From Phycisphaerales bacterium (GTDB lineage: Bacteria; Planctomycetota; Phycisphaerae; Sedimentisphaerales; Anaerobacaceae): a stretch of DNA of 43,412 nucleotides. Below the pieces are notes generated by a model. The model ran no database searches. It saw only the letters and a program-made list of their open reading frames with translations, and had not been told where the DNA came from. Shown here one piece after another: positions 1 to 7,402 of the stretch. How positions within the stretch are numbered: the first letter of the stretch is position 1; every line of letters begins with the position of its first letter. The stretch is from positions 1 to 43,412 of the forward strand of contig PLLM01000052.1 in assembly GCA_003141275.1 (NCBI GenBank). The letters run 5' to 3'. The position numbers were made by a program, and so were the translations under genes.

Positions 1-47
1 CGAAAGAGCCCAAGGAGAAAAAGGAAGACAAGGAGAAGAAGAAATAG
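1..47 (+). CDS. C-terminal tail of a truncated gene, possibly ribosomal protein L25 (rplY)
   Basis: Only the last 14 codons and a TAG stop lie in the window. They encode an almost purely Lys/Glu tail, so the sequence itself does not identify the family. Position is the only argument for rplY: L25/CTC genes often sit directly before pth, and Lys/Glu-rich tails are common on extended L25 proteins. The reading frame is set by the stop at 45-47, with the first full codon at 3. Any other protein with a charged tail would look the same. Confidence 0.45.
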   Translation, partial: KEPKEKKEDKEKKK

Positions 48-71
48 GGCGGTTTTTAGAGAGCCGGCACT

Positions 72-668
72 ATGCCTGGTATGAAAATGATAGTTGGACT
101 TGGCAATCCTGGTAAGAAATATGCCGAAACGCGGCACAATGTCGGCTTCAAAGTTATTGATATGCTCGGCGGGGTGCTGGGCATAGAGGTAAACAAAAAC
201 AGTTTCGGCGGCCATCTTGGCAAAGGTGAATATGCCGGCGAGCAGGTTTTGCTGCTGAAGCCGATGCAATATATGAATTGTAGCGGGCAGCCGGTGGCTG
301 ACGCGATGGGTTTTTACAAGATAGATTTGAATGACGTACTGGTAGTGCTCGATGATATGTGGCTTGAGCCGGGACAGATAAGGTTAAGGGCGAAAGGTTC
401 CGCCGGCGGACACAACGGGTTGACCGACGTGGTGGAAAAGCTTGGTACCGAAGGCGTGCCCCGATTAAGAGTCGGGATAGGCCAGTGCCGAGTGGGCGAA
501 GCAGTGGGATATGTGCTCGGCGAGCCGGGCCGGGACGAAGCCGAGCTGGTGAACCAGGGCATCGGCCGGGCAAAAGACGCGGCGATTTGCTGGCTTGAAG
601 AAGGTATTCAGGCAGCGATGACAAAACATAATTCCCGCCTGTCGGATGGGCAGGACTTGAAAGATTAA
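72..668 (+). CDS. pth: Peptidyl-tRNA hydrolase
   Basis: Cytosolic enzyme that cleaves the ester bond of peptidyl-tRNA released by stalled ribosomes and so recycles tRNA. The 198 residues fit the usual length of about 190. GLGNPG is at 9-14, the catalytic-type His22 lies in RHNVGF, Asn69 in MNCSG, Asp94 in VLDD and Asn115 in GGHNGL, so the whole active site is present. In-frame ATGs at 72, 81 and 87 are all possible starts because none has a strong Shine-Dalgarno sequence; the first is used. The gene lies 24 bp after the presumed rplY tail and 52 bp before rpsF, a common bacterial arrangement. Confidence 0.97.
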   Translation: MPGMKMIVGLGNPGKKYAETRHNVGFKVIDMLGGVLGIEVNKNSFGGHLGKGEYAGEQVLLLKPMQYMNCSGQPVADAMGFYKIDLNDVLVVLDDMWLEPGQIRLRAKGSAGGHNGLTDVVEKLGTEGVPRLRVGIGQCRVGEAVGYVLGEPGRDEAELVNQGIGRAKDAAICWLEEGIQAAMTKHNSRLSDGQDLKD

Positions 669-720
669 ATTTGAAAAATGTCGAACGTAGAGTCGGAAAA
701 TTTTGCTGGAGGTATTTAAG

Positions 721-1158
721 TTGGAAACTGGAGTTAAGAAGCTTTACGAAGTAATGTTCCTGATTGATTCGGCGGAAGCGGCGAAGGACTGGGACGGCAT
801 CATCGAGCTTGTTACGAAGATGCTGAACAAAATCGATGCCCAAATCATTACGCTGAAAAAATGGGATGAGAGACCGCTGGCCTATTCGATTAAAAGATGC
901 AGCCGGGGGACCTATATCCTGGCGTACTTTAAGGCCGACGGGCGCAAAATCACCGAATTGGAGCGCGACGTGCTGCTCTCAGAACGCGTTATGCGTGCGC
1001 TGATTCTCAGGACGGAGCATCTCACCGAGGAAGATGTCATCAAATTGGCGGCTGCGAAGGCCCCCCCTGTTCCTGTTGCGGTCGATGATACTGTGGCGCA
1101 GAACGCACCGGCAGCCGCTGGAACGGAAGTCGCGGATAACCCTGAGCAGCAGGTTTAG
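721..1158 (+). CDS. rpsF: 30S ribosomal protein S6
   Basis: bS6 binds 16S rRNA together with S18 in the platform of the small subunit. The product is 145 aa. The S6 fold begins with YEVMFLIDS and runs to about residue 105, followed by an Ala/Pro/Val-rich tail of about 35 residues that is longer than in most S6 proteins. The start is placed at the TTG at 721 because GGAGG at 708-712 sits at correct spacing in front of it; an earlier in-frame TTG at 703 would put this ribosome-binding site inside the gene. The order rpsF-ssb-rpsR-rplI is the classical bacterial arrangement. Confidence 0.95.
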   Translation: METGVKKLYEVMFLIDSAEAAKDWDGIIELVTKMLNKIDAQIITLKKWDERPLAYSIKRCSRGTYILAYFKADGRKITELERDVLLSERVMRALILRTEHLTEEDVIKLAAAKAPPVPVAVDDTVAQNAPAAAGTEVADNPEQQV

Positions 1159-1234
1159 TCATCTGCCTATGAGCATTGATTGAAAGCGGTCGCTTCTCTT
1201 GTTGGAGAGGCGCCGAAGAATAAAGGAGTTATCG

Positions 1235-1696
1235 ATGGCGAATTTTAATAAGGTAATGTTGATGGGCAACCTGACGCGGGACCCGCAGTTGTCGTATCTG
1301 CCCAGTCAGACGCCCGTTGTTGAGTTCGGTCTTGCGATAAACCGCAAGTGGACCAGCAAAGAAGGTGAAAGCAAAGAGGAAGTGTGCTTTGTTGACTGCC
1401 GCGCCTTTAGTCGGCTGGCTGAAAACATCAACAAGTACATGCGCAAAGGCAGACCTCTCTTTGTGGAGGGTCGGCTGGTGTATGAACAGTGGACAGCGCA
1501 GGACGGTTCCAAGCGCAGCAAGCATAGAATCCACGTTGATAATTGTCAGTTTCTCGGCGGGCCGGGCGGGCCTGGGGCTGGAGCCGGGACTGAGGCCGGA
1601 GCAGGCGGCGAAACAGGGCCTGACAGCCAGGTTGAGCCGGATAACCAAGGGCCTGTAAAGGGAGCGCATCCTCCCGCAGATGATATACCGTTTTAA
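1235..1696 (+). CDS. ssb: Single-stranded DNA-binding protein
   Basis: SSB coats single-stranded DNA during replication and repair and recruits partners through its C-terminal tip. The OB fold covers residues 1 to about 108, beginning MANFNKVMLMGNLTRDP and containing FVDCRAF and KGRPLFVEGRL. A Gly/Ala/Glu/Pro-rich flexible linker follows, ending in the acidic tip PADDIPF that is typical for partner docking. The 153 residues are normal for the family. The ATG at 1235 is chosen because AAGGAG at 1223-1228 lies 6 nt ahead; an upstream in-frame TTG at 1199 would add 12 basic residues not found in SSB. It sits between the two ribosomal partners S6 and S18. Confidence 0.97.
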   Translation: MANFNKVMLMGNLTRDPQLSYLPSQTPVVEFGLAINRKWTSKEGESKEEVCFVDCRAFSRLAENINKYMRKGRPLFVEGRLVYEQWTAQDGSKRSKHRIHVDNCQFLGGPGGPGAGAGTEAGAGGETGPDSQVEPDNQGPVKGAHPPADDIPF

Positions 1697-1708
1697 GTGA
1701 AAAGATTT

Positions 1709-1765
1709 GCCACAAAGGCACAAAGACACGAAGAAAAAGGCAAAAGAACTTAGCGTCTTAGTGGT
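1709..1765 (+). repeat. Imperfect inverted repeat of the CACAAAGGCACAAAGACAC type in the rpsR leader
   Basis: The left arm GCCACAAAGGCACAAAG (1709-1725) and the right arm CTTAGCGTCTTAGTGGTT (1748-1765) are imperfect reverse complements, separated by a purine-rich stretch. The segment lies wholly between the ssb stop and the rpsR start, so it is transcribed as leader RNA. Similar phrases recur between genes in many environmental bacterial genomes; that is recollection, not something shown here. An in-frame ATG at 1707 would translate it as an extra N-terminus of S18, but no ribosome-binding site supports that. Confidence 0.6.
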
Positions 1766-1799
1766 TAAAAAAATTAAGGTTTTGGAAAAGGTGAAAAAT

Positions 1800-2096
1800 A
1801 TGGCGGAATTTGGCGAAAGAAGAGACGACAGAAGAGGCGAACGAGGCGAAAGAAGAAACGACAGGTCGGACAACTCCCGTAAGCTGGCCGCGCCGCAGCA
1901 GACCCAGTGCAGGTTCTGCAGGCGGGGCGAGGAATACGTGGATTACAAGGATATCGAGACCCTGCAGAAGCTGCTGACGCATCGCGGCAAGATTTATTCG
2001 CGCAAGCGCAGCGGCAATTGCGCCGGCTGTCAGCGCAAGGTCAAAAGCGCAATCAAACGCGCAAGATTTATGGCGCTTCTGCCGTTTTGCGCATAA
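1800..2096 (+). CDS. rpsR: 30S ribosomal protein S18, four-cysteine zinc-type
   Basis: bS18 partners S6 on the platform of the 30S subunit. The product is 98 aa, with a charged Arg/Glu/Asp-rich N-terminus of about 35 residues, then the conserved core from CRFCRRGEEYVDYKD to the end (IKRARFMALLPF). CxxC near residue 39 and a second CxxC in NCAGC make this the cysteine-retaining form of S18, expected to bind zinc; many bacteria have a cysteine-free form. The ATG at 1800 is used because AAAGGTG lies about 7 nt upstream and because the N-terminal extension from 1707 would be a translated repeat. Confidence 0.95.
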   Translation: MAEFGERRDDRRGERGERRNDRSDNSRKLAAPQQTQCRFCRRGEEYVDYKDIETLQKLLTHRGKIYSRKRSGNCAGCQRKVKSAIKRARFMALLPFCA

Positions 2097-2108
2097 CCCG
2101 GAAAGTTC

Positions 2109-2186
2109 GTAGGGCGGGGCTTGCCCCGTCTCCCGTAAGGGACGCCTTACGGCGGAAGTAATCCGGTGGGGTAAACCCCACCCTAC
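2109..2186 (+). repeat. 78-nt palindromic element with three internal hairpins, between rpsR and rplI
   Basis: Outer arms GTAGGGCGGGG (2109-2119) and CCCCACCCTAC (2176-2186) pair with one G-T position. Inside are three perfect hairpins: CGGGGC-TT-GCCCCG (2114-2127), CCGTAAGG-GACG-CCTTACGG (2133-2152) and GGTGGGG-TAAA-CCCCACC (2165-2182). Outer and inner arms partly compete, so two alternative folds are possible. The 15-mer at 2129-2143 recurs exactly inside mutL (39734-39748), and the first 14 nt recur in reverse at 25161-25174. It is therefore a dispersed element, although its place in a ribosomal-protein message could give it a regulatory or RNA-processing effect. Confidence 0.85.
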
Positions 2187-2207
2187 ATTTTAGACGGAGA
2201 CATATAA

Positions 2208-2939
2208 ATGAAGGTTTTATTAGTTAGTGACGTGAAGAAACTGGGCTGGCTCGGAGACGTTGTTGAGGTCGCCAATGGCTACGCGAGAAATTACCTGCTT
2301 CCGCAGGGTCTTGCCAAGGCCGCTACGGATAACAACATAAAGTCAATCGCCAAGGCCAAGGCGAAGCGAGCCGAAGAGCGTAATCTTGAACGCAAGCAGC
2401 TCGAAAAGGCGGCGCAGGCCGTCAGCGGCGCCGAGGCGGTCATCGCCGCTACGGCTAATGAGCTGGGTCATCTGTTTGGTTCAGTGGCGAAACGTGATAT
2501 TGCCAAGAACCTGCGAGACCAGGGCTTCGAGGTTGCCGATGACACGGTTGTGCTCCACGAGCATATCAAAGAGGTCGGCACATACAGCGTCAAGCTGGAG
2601 TTTGCGGACGATTTGGCCGTTTCGGTAAGCCTTGTTGTTGTTCCTGAAGGCGTTGATGTGGAGGCATTCAAGGTTCAGCAGAAGGAAGCCGCTAAAGAAG
2701 CCGCGAAGCTGGCCGCTGAACTGAAAGCCCTGGAGCCGGTGGCAGAAGCCAAGCCGGAAGGTGAAGCTAAGCCGGAAGGTGAAGCTAAGCCAGAGGGTGA
2801 AGCCAAACCGGAAGGTGAAAGCAAGCCAGAAGGCAAAAGCAAACCAAAAGGCAAAAGCAAGCCAGAGGGTGAAGTCAAACCAGAAGGTGAAGCTAAGCCA
2901 AAAGGCAAAGCCAAATCGGCTGGAAAAAAAGAAAAGTAA
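2208..2939 (+). CDS. rplI: 50S ribosomal protein L9 with a long repetitive C-terminal tail
   Basis: bL9 binds 23S rRNA near the L1 stalk and projects from the ribosome. Residues 1 to about 150 form a complete L9: the N-terminal domain MKVLLVSDVKKLG with GYARNYLLPQGLA, the long connecting helix, and the C-terminal domain containing LFGSV and a closing VPEGVDV segment. Residues from about 160 are an Ala/Lys/Glu helix followed by ten hexapeptide units of the EAKPEG kind and a basic end. The total of 243 aa compares with about 150 in most bacteria. GGAG at 2195-2198 supports the ATG at 2208. It is the last gene of the ribosomal run and is followed by a hairpin terminator. Confidence 0.95.
   Translation: MKVLLVSDVKKLGWLGDVVEVANGYARNYLLPQGLAKAATDNNIKSIAKAKAKRAEERNLERKQLEKAAQAVSGAEAVIAATANELGHLFGSVAKRDIAKNLRDQGFEVADDTVVLHEHIKEVGTYSVKLEFADDLAVSVSLVVVPEGVDVEAFKVQQKEAAKEAAKLAAELKALEPVAEAKPEGEAKPEGEAKPEGEAKPEGESKPEGKSKPKGKSKPEGEVKPEGEAKPKGKAKSAGKKEK
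2745..2924 (+). repeat. Ten 18-nt tandem repeats encoding the hexapeptide tail of L9
   Basis: Ten consecutive 18-nt units encode variants of Glu-Ala-Lys-Pro-Glu-Gly. The first four units are identical at the protein level; later ones alternate Glu and Lys (ESKPEG, KSKPKG, KSKPEG, EVKPEG, EAKPKG, KAKSAG). All units stay in frame and end just before the KKEK terminus. Such arrays change length easily by slippage or recombination. The array is coding and has no spacers, so it is not a CRISPR. Confidence 0.95.
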
Positions 2940-3025
2940 GATACTATCGCAAATTGGCGTGTAGCGGGTAGTTTGTAACGTTTATCGCGTTGCTATCCGC
3001 TATCCGCCATACGCTGCCTGCGGAG

Positions 3026-3049
3026 AAAAAGGGGTCAGGAGCCTTTTTT
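3026..3049. terminator. Bidirectional hairpin terminator between rplI and the GNAT genes
   Basis: AAAAAGG (3026-3032) pairs with CCTTTTT (3042-3048) around a 9-nt loop, with one more T after the stem. The A-rich and T-rich flanks make it usable on both strands. It lies between two convergent genes (rplI ending at 2939, the GNAT gene ending at 3054). The loop GGTCAGGAG together with these arms resembles a sequence often repeated in environmental genomes, so it may also be a dispersed repeat. Confidence 0.7.
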
Positions 3050-3053
3050 CCAT

Positions 3054-3965
3054 TTAACACTTCCTGGAAAAGACAAATGCCCGGTTATCAAAACCGTTAC
3101 GTTTATAGAACTTGTGGGCGTCTTTTCGTGTAAAGGCCGAATCAAGCTCGATTCTGCTGCAACTTTTCTTATTTGCCAGTTTCGTAATTTGCGAGAGAAG
3201 TTTGCCGCCTATTCCTTTGTTACGGCGCCGCTTATCAACGATAAACTCGTCGATATGGCCTATGTATCCCTGCTGCCACAAGCTGTTTTTTATCGTCATA
3301 GAAACAAACCCGACGATTTTTGTTTCGGCTCTGGCGCAAAGGTAATATTGCAGTTTTGATTTTAACCCTCGCACAAAAACCTGCCGTAACTTTCTCTTAT
3401 CGAGCGTTTGTCCCGGCCAAAGCTGCCCAAGCAGTCGAAATATCTGCTCAAAATCATCTTCCCGACAATTATCAATCTTTGTTACTGACATCAATTCCCT
3501 GTCCATTTTGTAGTGGTGTAATTTCTTGTTGTTTTCCAGCTTCACGTAAGTTTTTTCGCGGGTTTTGTAACCCAGCGTGTCATAAAATGTTTTAGACGGC
3601 AGCGACGCATCCAGTTTAACCTTATTGGCCCCCGAAGAAATTGCCTTATCTTCGAGCTTGTTCATAATAAGCTTTCCCAGACCCTGTTTTTGGAATTTGG
3701 GATTTACAAAAACTCTCAAGATGTGGTCGCCGATGATAGTTCCTGTTCCTATGACGCGATTATTTTTTTCCAAAATGATGGTACACCCTTTTGCGGCACT
3801 TTTTAAGATGTTTTTATCACAATGGTATTCTTTAAAGTACTCGATGGCCTCTTCGGGATAGTCGTCTGAATAGCAAATATCGATTGTATTGTCTATCAAC
3901 TCTTTGACAGCAGGCAAATCGGCTTGCTTGAACCGCCTTATTTTAATATTTTCTTGTTTGGCCAT
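3054..3965 (-). CDS. Tandem two-domain GNAT acetyltransferase
   Basis: 303 aa made of two GNAT folds in a row. The first covers about residues 7-155, with the acetyl-CoA loop QKQGLG at 92-97. The second covers about 159-303, with its loop RRNKGIG at 247-253 and a typical FYKRNGF end. GNAT enzymes transfer acetyl from acetyl-CoA to amines; the substrate cannot be told. A Met at 159 (MSVTKI) marks the domain border, and this may be an old gene fusion. The start at 3965 is preferred over a longer frame because it begins 1 nt after the stop of the upstream GNAT gene, implying translational coupling. Confidence 0.85.
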   Translation of the reverse strand: MAKQENIKIRRFKQADLPAVKELIDNTIDICYSDDYPEEAIEYFKEYHCDKNILKSAAKGCTIILEKNNRVIGTGTIIGDHILRVFVNPKFQKQGLGKLIMNKLEDKAISSGANKVKLDASLPSKTFYDTLGYKTREKTYVKLENNKKLHHYKMDRELMSVTKIDNCREDDFEQIFRLLGQLWPGQTLDKRKLRQVFVRGLKSKLQYYLCARAETKIVGFVSMTIKNSLWQQGYIGHIDEFIVDKRRRNKGIGGKLLSQITKLANKKSCSRIELDSAFTRKDAHKFYKRNGFDNRAFVFSRKC

Positions 3966-3966
3966 T

Positions 3967-4419
3967 TTAGAGGTGTTTCTTCCATCGCTCAAGCGCCAGA
4001 CCGAAACCACAATCTTGCCAAAAACCTCTGGCCTCATCGTTATCCGGCACAACGTAGAGCTGCACTTCATCTATTCCCTTGGATAAAAACCACTCGTTCA
4101 ACTTTTCCCACAGCCGCTTGGCTATTCCTTTACGTCGATACCTTGATAAGACAACAGTTATGCTTATATATCCGATTTTCTCAGGAAGAATAATGCCCCC
4201 ATTGTCGCTTATCCTTCCTGTAATCAGGCCGACAATTTCACCTTCCTCTTCCGCTACGAAAATGATTGCAGTTGCATCATTTAGAACCTTTCTCGCGGAA
4301 TCGCGAAAGGCGTTTCTGTAATCAGGTCGATACGTCAGTGTTTTGTTCGCCGATACGAACTGGTCAACCAGAGGCGCGAGCGAATCGACGTCTTGCTTTT
4401 CTAAAATTCTAATCTTCAT
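3967..4419 (-). CDS. GNAT family acetyltransferase
   Basis: A single-domain GNAT of 150 aa, the usual length. The acetyl-CoA binding loop YRRKGIA is at 94-100, preceded by the central strand segment YISITVVL, and the C-terminal FWQDCGFGLALER is the common last-strand signature. The substrate is unknown. It stops 1 nt before the two-domain GNAT gene and starts 48 nt after the large FAD dehydrogenase gene, so the three are probably co-transcribed. No clear ribosome-binding site precedes the ATG. Confidence 0.85.
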   Translation of the reverse strand: MKIRILEKQDVDSLAPLVDQFVSANKTLTYRPDYRNAFRDSARKVLNDATAIIFVAEEEGEIVGLITGRISDNGGIILPEKIGYISITVVLSRYRRKGIAKRLWEKLNEWFLSKGIDEVQLYVVPDNDEARGFWQDCGFGLALERWKKHL

Positions 4420-4467
4420 TGTGTAAACGCTATGAATTGGCGATCCAGTTGCCTGTTTATTTTTGTT

Positions 4468-7365
4468 TTATCTGGCCCTGCGTTCCCGAATTGGTCCGTA
4501 TGCCTTTGCTAAAATCTTTATTGGGTGCAGGGCACGTTTTCCGCTGATATGCTCAATCTGCATTCCGCAAGCGGCGCACTCGGTTAGGACGCATTGCGCG
4601 GAGGTATTATTGAGCGTCTCTTTGAGCGATTTTGCGATTTGCTCCGACAGCTCGTAATTTTTCTTTTGCATTCCGAATGTCCCCGCCAGGCCGCAGCAGC
4701 CCGCATTGAGGTCTGTTACCGGGATATTACATAATTTTTGCAATAGTTCGATACTTGCCCCGTATGAGCCGGTTGCGAGCAAATGACAGGGCGTATGATA
4801 GACGTATTCCTGCAGGAACGTTCTTTTGGGCTTGGTTAATTTGCCCTGTCGCAGCAGCTCGCGGAGGTATTCCATCAGTTCATAGGTATTTTCGGAAACG
4901 ATTCTTCCGTCCACGCTGTCAACGTAATGCCTAAGCTCCTGTTTGAGGCACAGCGCCGCGCTTGGTTCGGAGCAGATAATTTTGTACCCATCTTTGACGG
5001 CCGCCGCGAGATATTTGACGCCGTAAGACAAATCCTTTTTCGCGGTTTTAACGTCGCCATACACAATCGCGGGCAGCGGTGCGGGCCTTTGCCTGGGGAT
5101 TATCACTTCAATAGCATTGTGCCGCAGGACATCTATGACTGCATAGCCAAGCTCGTGGTCATTATAATTGACGTATGTATCGACAAAGTACGCGACTTTA
5201 TCAATGGGCATTTCGCTTGGCCTGCATGTTTCAAGGTAGAGCCGGCCGGCGATTAAAAATGAGCCGAACGAGAATTTGGGCATCTTGCGTCTGCTGTCAA
5301 GCCCGATTGACTTTTCGAGAAGCGTCCTGGTTATCGGCAGGTGCATTATAAGATTTGATATTGGGGCAAAGGCGCTTGCCAGCATACTCATGTATCGATT
5401 ATGGCCGAGAAGCCGTTCGGTTAGACGCAATCCTTTTCGGCGGACGTATTCGGCGCGGGCAGCCGCTATAATTTTTGAGACATCGACGCCAGACGGGCAC
5501 TCAGTTGAGCAGGCCTTGCAGTTTACGCACAAATCGAGGAACTGACGAAATTCCGGGGAGTCGAAATCCTCCTCTTTAAGCTGCCCGCTTGACCAGAACC
5601 GCAGTACGCTCATTTTAGCGCGGGAACTCGCCAGCTCATCGCCCATTGCCCTGAACACGGGGCACATTCGAAATTGCTGTTCCCTGCTTCTGCATACACC
5701 GCAGCCGCTGCACTGCTCAAGCTCAAGCGATATTTCGTCGTCCGTGAAGATGACGCCCGATTCCGCGAATGTTTTATTCGCTCGGTGCCGGGCTTTTAAG
5801 TTTTCGACCATCACATTTGGGTTATCGTTGATTATTTTTCCGGGATTAAGCAGGCCGGCGGGGTCGAAAATCTTTTTGATTCCGCAAAGCAGATTGTAAA
5901 ATTCGTCGCCGTATTGTTTTCGCAGAAACGCCGCGCGGACTAATCCGACGGCGTGCTCACCGCTGACGGTCCCGCCGAACGACCAGGCAAGGGCGAAGAC
6001 TTCATTGGCGATTTTGGTCATTTTATCTATATCGCCCTGCTCGCCCAAATCCAGGTATGGCCTGATATGCAGTTCGCCGTCGCCGGCGTGGCCATAGTAG
6101 CTCATCACGATATTGTATTTTTGGCCGATTTTTTGCAGGCCAGCGATATACTCCGCCAGTTTGTCGTTTTCGACCGACACATCCTCGATGAACGGCACAG
6201 GTCTTTGTCGCCCTATGCGCCGGTCCAACAGGGGCACAGCGTCTTTGCGTGCCTTCCAAATCCGTTTCTGTGTCTGTTCATCGAAGACAATCGTTCGGTT
6301 GCTCGCGAGATTGCCGATGGCGGAATCCGTGGTTTTAATTTTATCCCGCACCTGTTCGGGTGTTTCGCCGACGTGCTCGACAAGCAGTGCGGCGGTCGCA
6401 TTTGCGGGCAGAACATCCCGGTATGCGGGCAAATGTTTGATAGCCATCGCAATCAGGTGACCATCCATCAATTCGCAGGCGGACGCGCCAGTCGATACTA
6501 TAATCGGCACCGCCTTTGCCATTTTGTCCAGAGAGTCGAATTCTAATTGCAGCAATCCTTTGGCTTTGGGCAACGGCACTGTGCGAAGCGTAATTTTAGT
6601 GAATATCGCGAGCGTGCCCTCCGAGCTGGCCATCAGACGGGCAAGATTTACTTTGCCATCATGATATGCCCCCGCGATGTCGTATCCGCTGCGGTTGCGT
6701 TTGGTTGCGGGGAGCGAATTTGCGATTATGTCCTTTTTGTCCGCCAGCAGTGAGATACACTGTTTGGCAATATCGTCGATTCGGCTATCGCTCCCGGTTT
6801 TTGGCTGATAATTGTTTACCAGCTCGACTATTGAGCCATCCGCGAGGACCGCCTCGACATTTTCGACATAATCGCCTGTATAGCCGAATTGCAGTGAATG
6901 CGCCCCTGTCGCGTTGTTGGCAACGCACCCGCCTATGACCGCCCGGTTGGCTGTCGAGGGGTCAGGCCCGATTTTCCTGCCGAATTTCGCGAGATAGTTA
7001 TTCAAGTCATCGAGAACTACGCCCGGCTCGCAGATTACCAGCTCGCCATTGTTCTCGACGCCGATAATCCCGTTCATATAGCGGGTTACATCGAGCAGGA
7101 TTCCGCTGGTTAGTGATTCGCCCGCCACGCCGCTGCCGGCCCCGCGCGCGGCAACAGATATTTGTTTATCTTTGGCGTATTTGATGACCGCGGCGATGTC
7201 CTGGGCGTCACGCGGGCATACCACGCAGGTCGGCACAATCTGATAAATGCTCGCGTCGCTGCTGTAAGCGGCACGATGCAAAATGTCTGTGAATACCTCT
7301 CCATTGACGAGGCGAGCAAGATCATCCCATTGATTATCGAATGTTTGCTGACTCACTTGTCCCAT
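4468..7365 (-). CDS. FAD-linked D-2-hydroxyacid dehydrogenase fused to a Fe-S and CCG-domain subunit
   Basis: 965 aa, like the YdiJ/Dld-II group that oxidises D-2-hydroxyacids (D-lactate, D-2-hydroxyglutarate) and passes electrons through Fe-S clusters toward the respiratory chain. The FAD_binding_4 domain spans about 40-265 (RGAGSGVAGESLT; PSTANRAVIGGCVANNA) and the FAD-oxidase C domain about 270-515, with YYGHAGDGELHIRP and SGEHAVG. Ferredoxin motifs follow: CSGCGVC plus a later CP (552-568) and CVNCKAC plus CP (613-623). The last third is the GlpC/HdrB-like CCG part, with TPCHLLATG, GCCGLAG and ECAACG. The first CCG copy has lost its cysteines (RPAPLP instead). The ATG at 7365 is used; a TTG at 7371 would add two residues. 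Confidence 0.9.
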   Translation of the reverse strand: MGQVSQQTFDNQWDDLARLVNGEVFTDILHRAAYSSDASIYQIVPTCVVCPRDAQDIAAVIKYAKDKQISVAARGAGSGVAGESLTSGILLDVTRYMNGIIGVENNGELVICEPGVVLDDLNNYLAKFGRKIGPDPSTANRAVIGGCVANNATGAHSLQFGYTGDYVENVEAVLADGSIVELVNNYQPKTGSDSRIDDIAKQCISLLADKKDIIANSLPATKRNRSGYDIAGAYHDGKVNLARLMASSEGTLAIFTKITLRTVPLPKAKGLLQLEFDSLDKMAKAVPIIVSTGASACELMDGHLIAMAIKHLPAYRDVLPANATAALLVEHVGETPEQVRDKIKTTDSAIGNLASNRTIVFDEQTQKRIWKARKDAVPLLDRRIGRQRPVPFIEDVSVENDKLAEYIAGLQKIGQKYNIVMSYYGHAGDGELHIRPYLDLGEQGDIDKMTKIANEVFALAWSFGGTVSGEHAVGLVRAAFLRKQYGDEFYNLLCGIKKIFDPAGLLNPGKIINDNPNVMVENLKARHRANKTFAESGVIFTDDEISLELEQCSGCGVCRSREQQFRMCPVFRAMGDELASSRAKMSVLRFWSSGQLKEEDFDSPEFRQFLDLCVNCKACSTECPSGVDVSKIIAAARAEYVRRKGLRLTERLLGHNRYMSMLASAFAPISNLIMHLPITRTLLEKSIGLDSRRKMPKFSFGSFLIAGRLYLETCRPSEMPIDKVAYFVDTYVNYNDHELGYAVIDVLRHNAIEVIIPRQRPAPLPAIVYGDVKTAKKDLSYGVKYLAAAVKDGYKIICSEPSAALCLKQELRHYVDSVDGRIVSENTYELMEYLRELLRQGKLTKPKRTFLQEYVYHTPCHLLATGSYGASIELLQKLCNIPVTDLNAGCCGLAGTFGMQKKNYELSEQIAKSLKETLNNTSAQCVLTECAACGMQIEHISGKRALHPIKILAKAYGPIRERRAR

Positions 7366-7402
7366 TATCAATAATCAATAGAAAATAATCAATAGCTTAT
7401 GG

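Noticed and set aside
154-843. Minus-strand open frame of 229 codons across pth and rpsF
   Set aside because: Arg/Pro/Ser-rich shadow of two well-supported genes.
1199-1234. Longer N-terminus for SSB
   Set aside because: The basic 12-residue extension is unlike SSB and the ribosome-binding site lies inside it.
2745-2924. Tandem array as a CRISPR candidate
   Set aside because: Units are contiguous, in frame and lack spacers; it is the L9 tail.
5953-6546. Plus-strand open frame of 197 codons inside the dehydrogenase gene
   Set aside because: Antisense to conserved FAD-oxidase sequence including the YYGHAGDGELH region.
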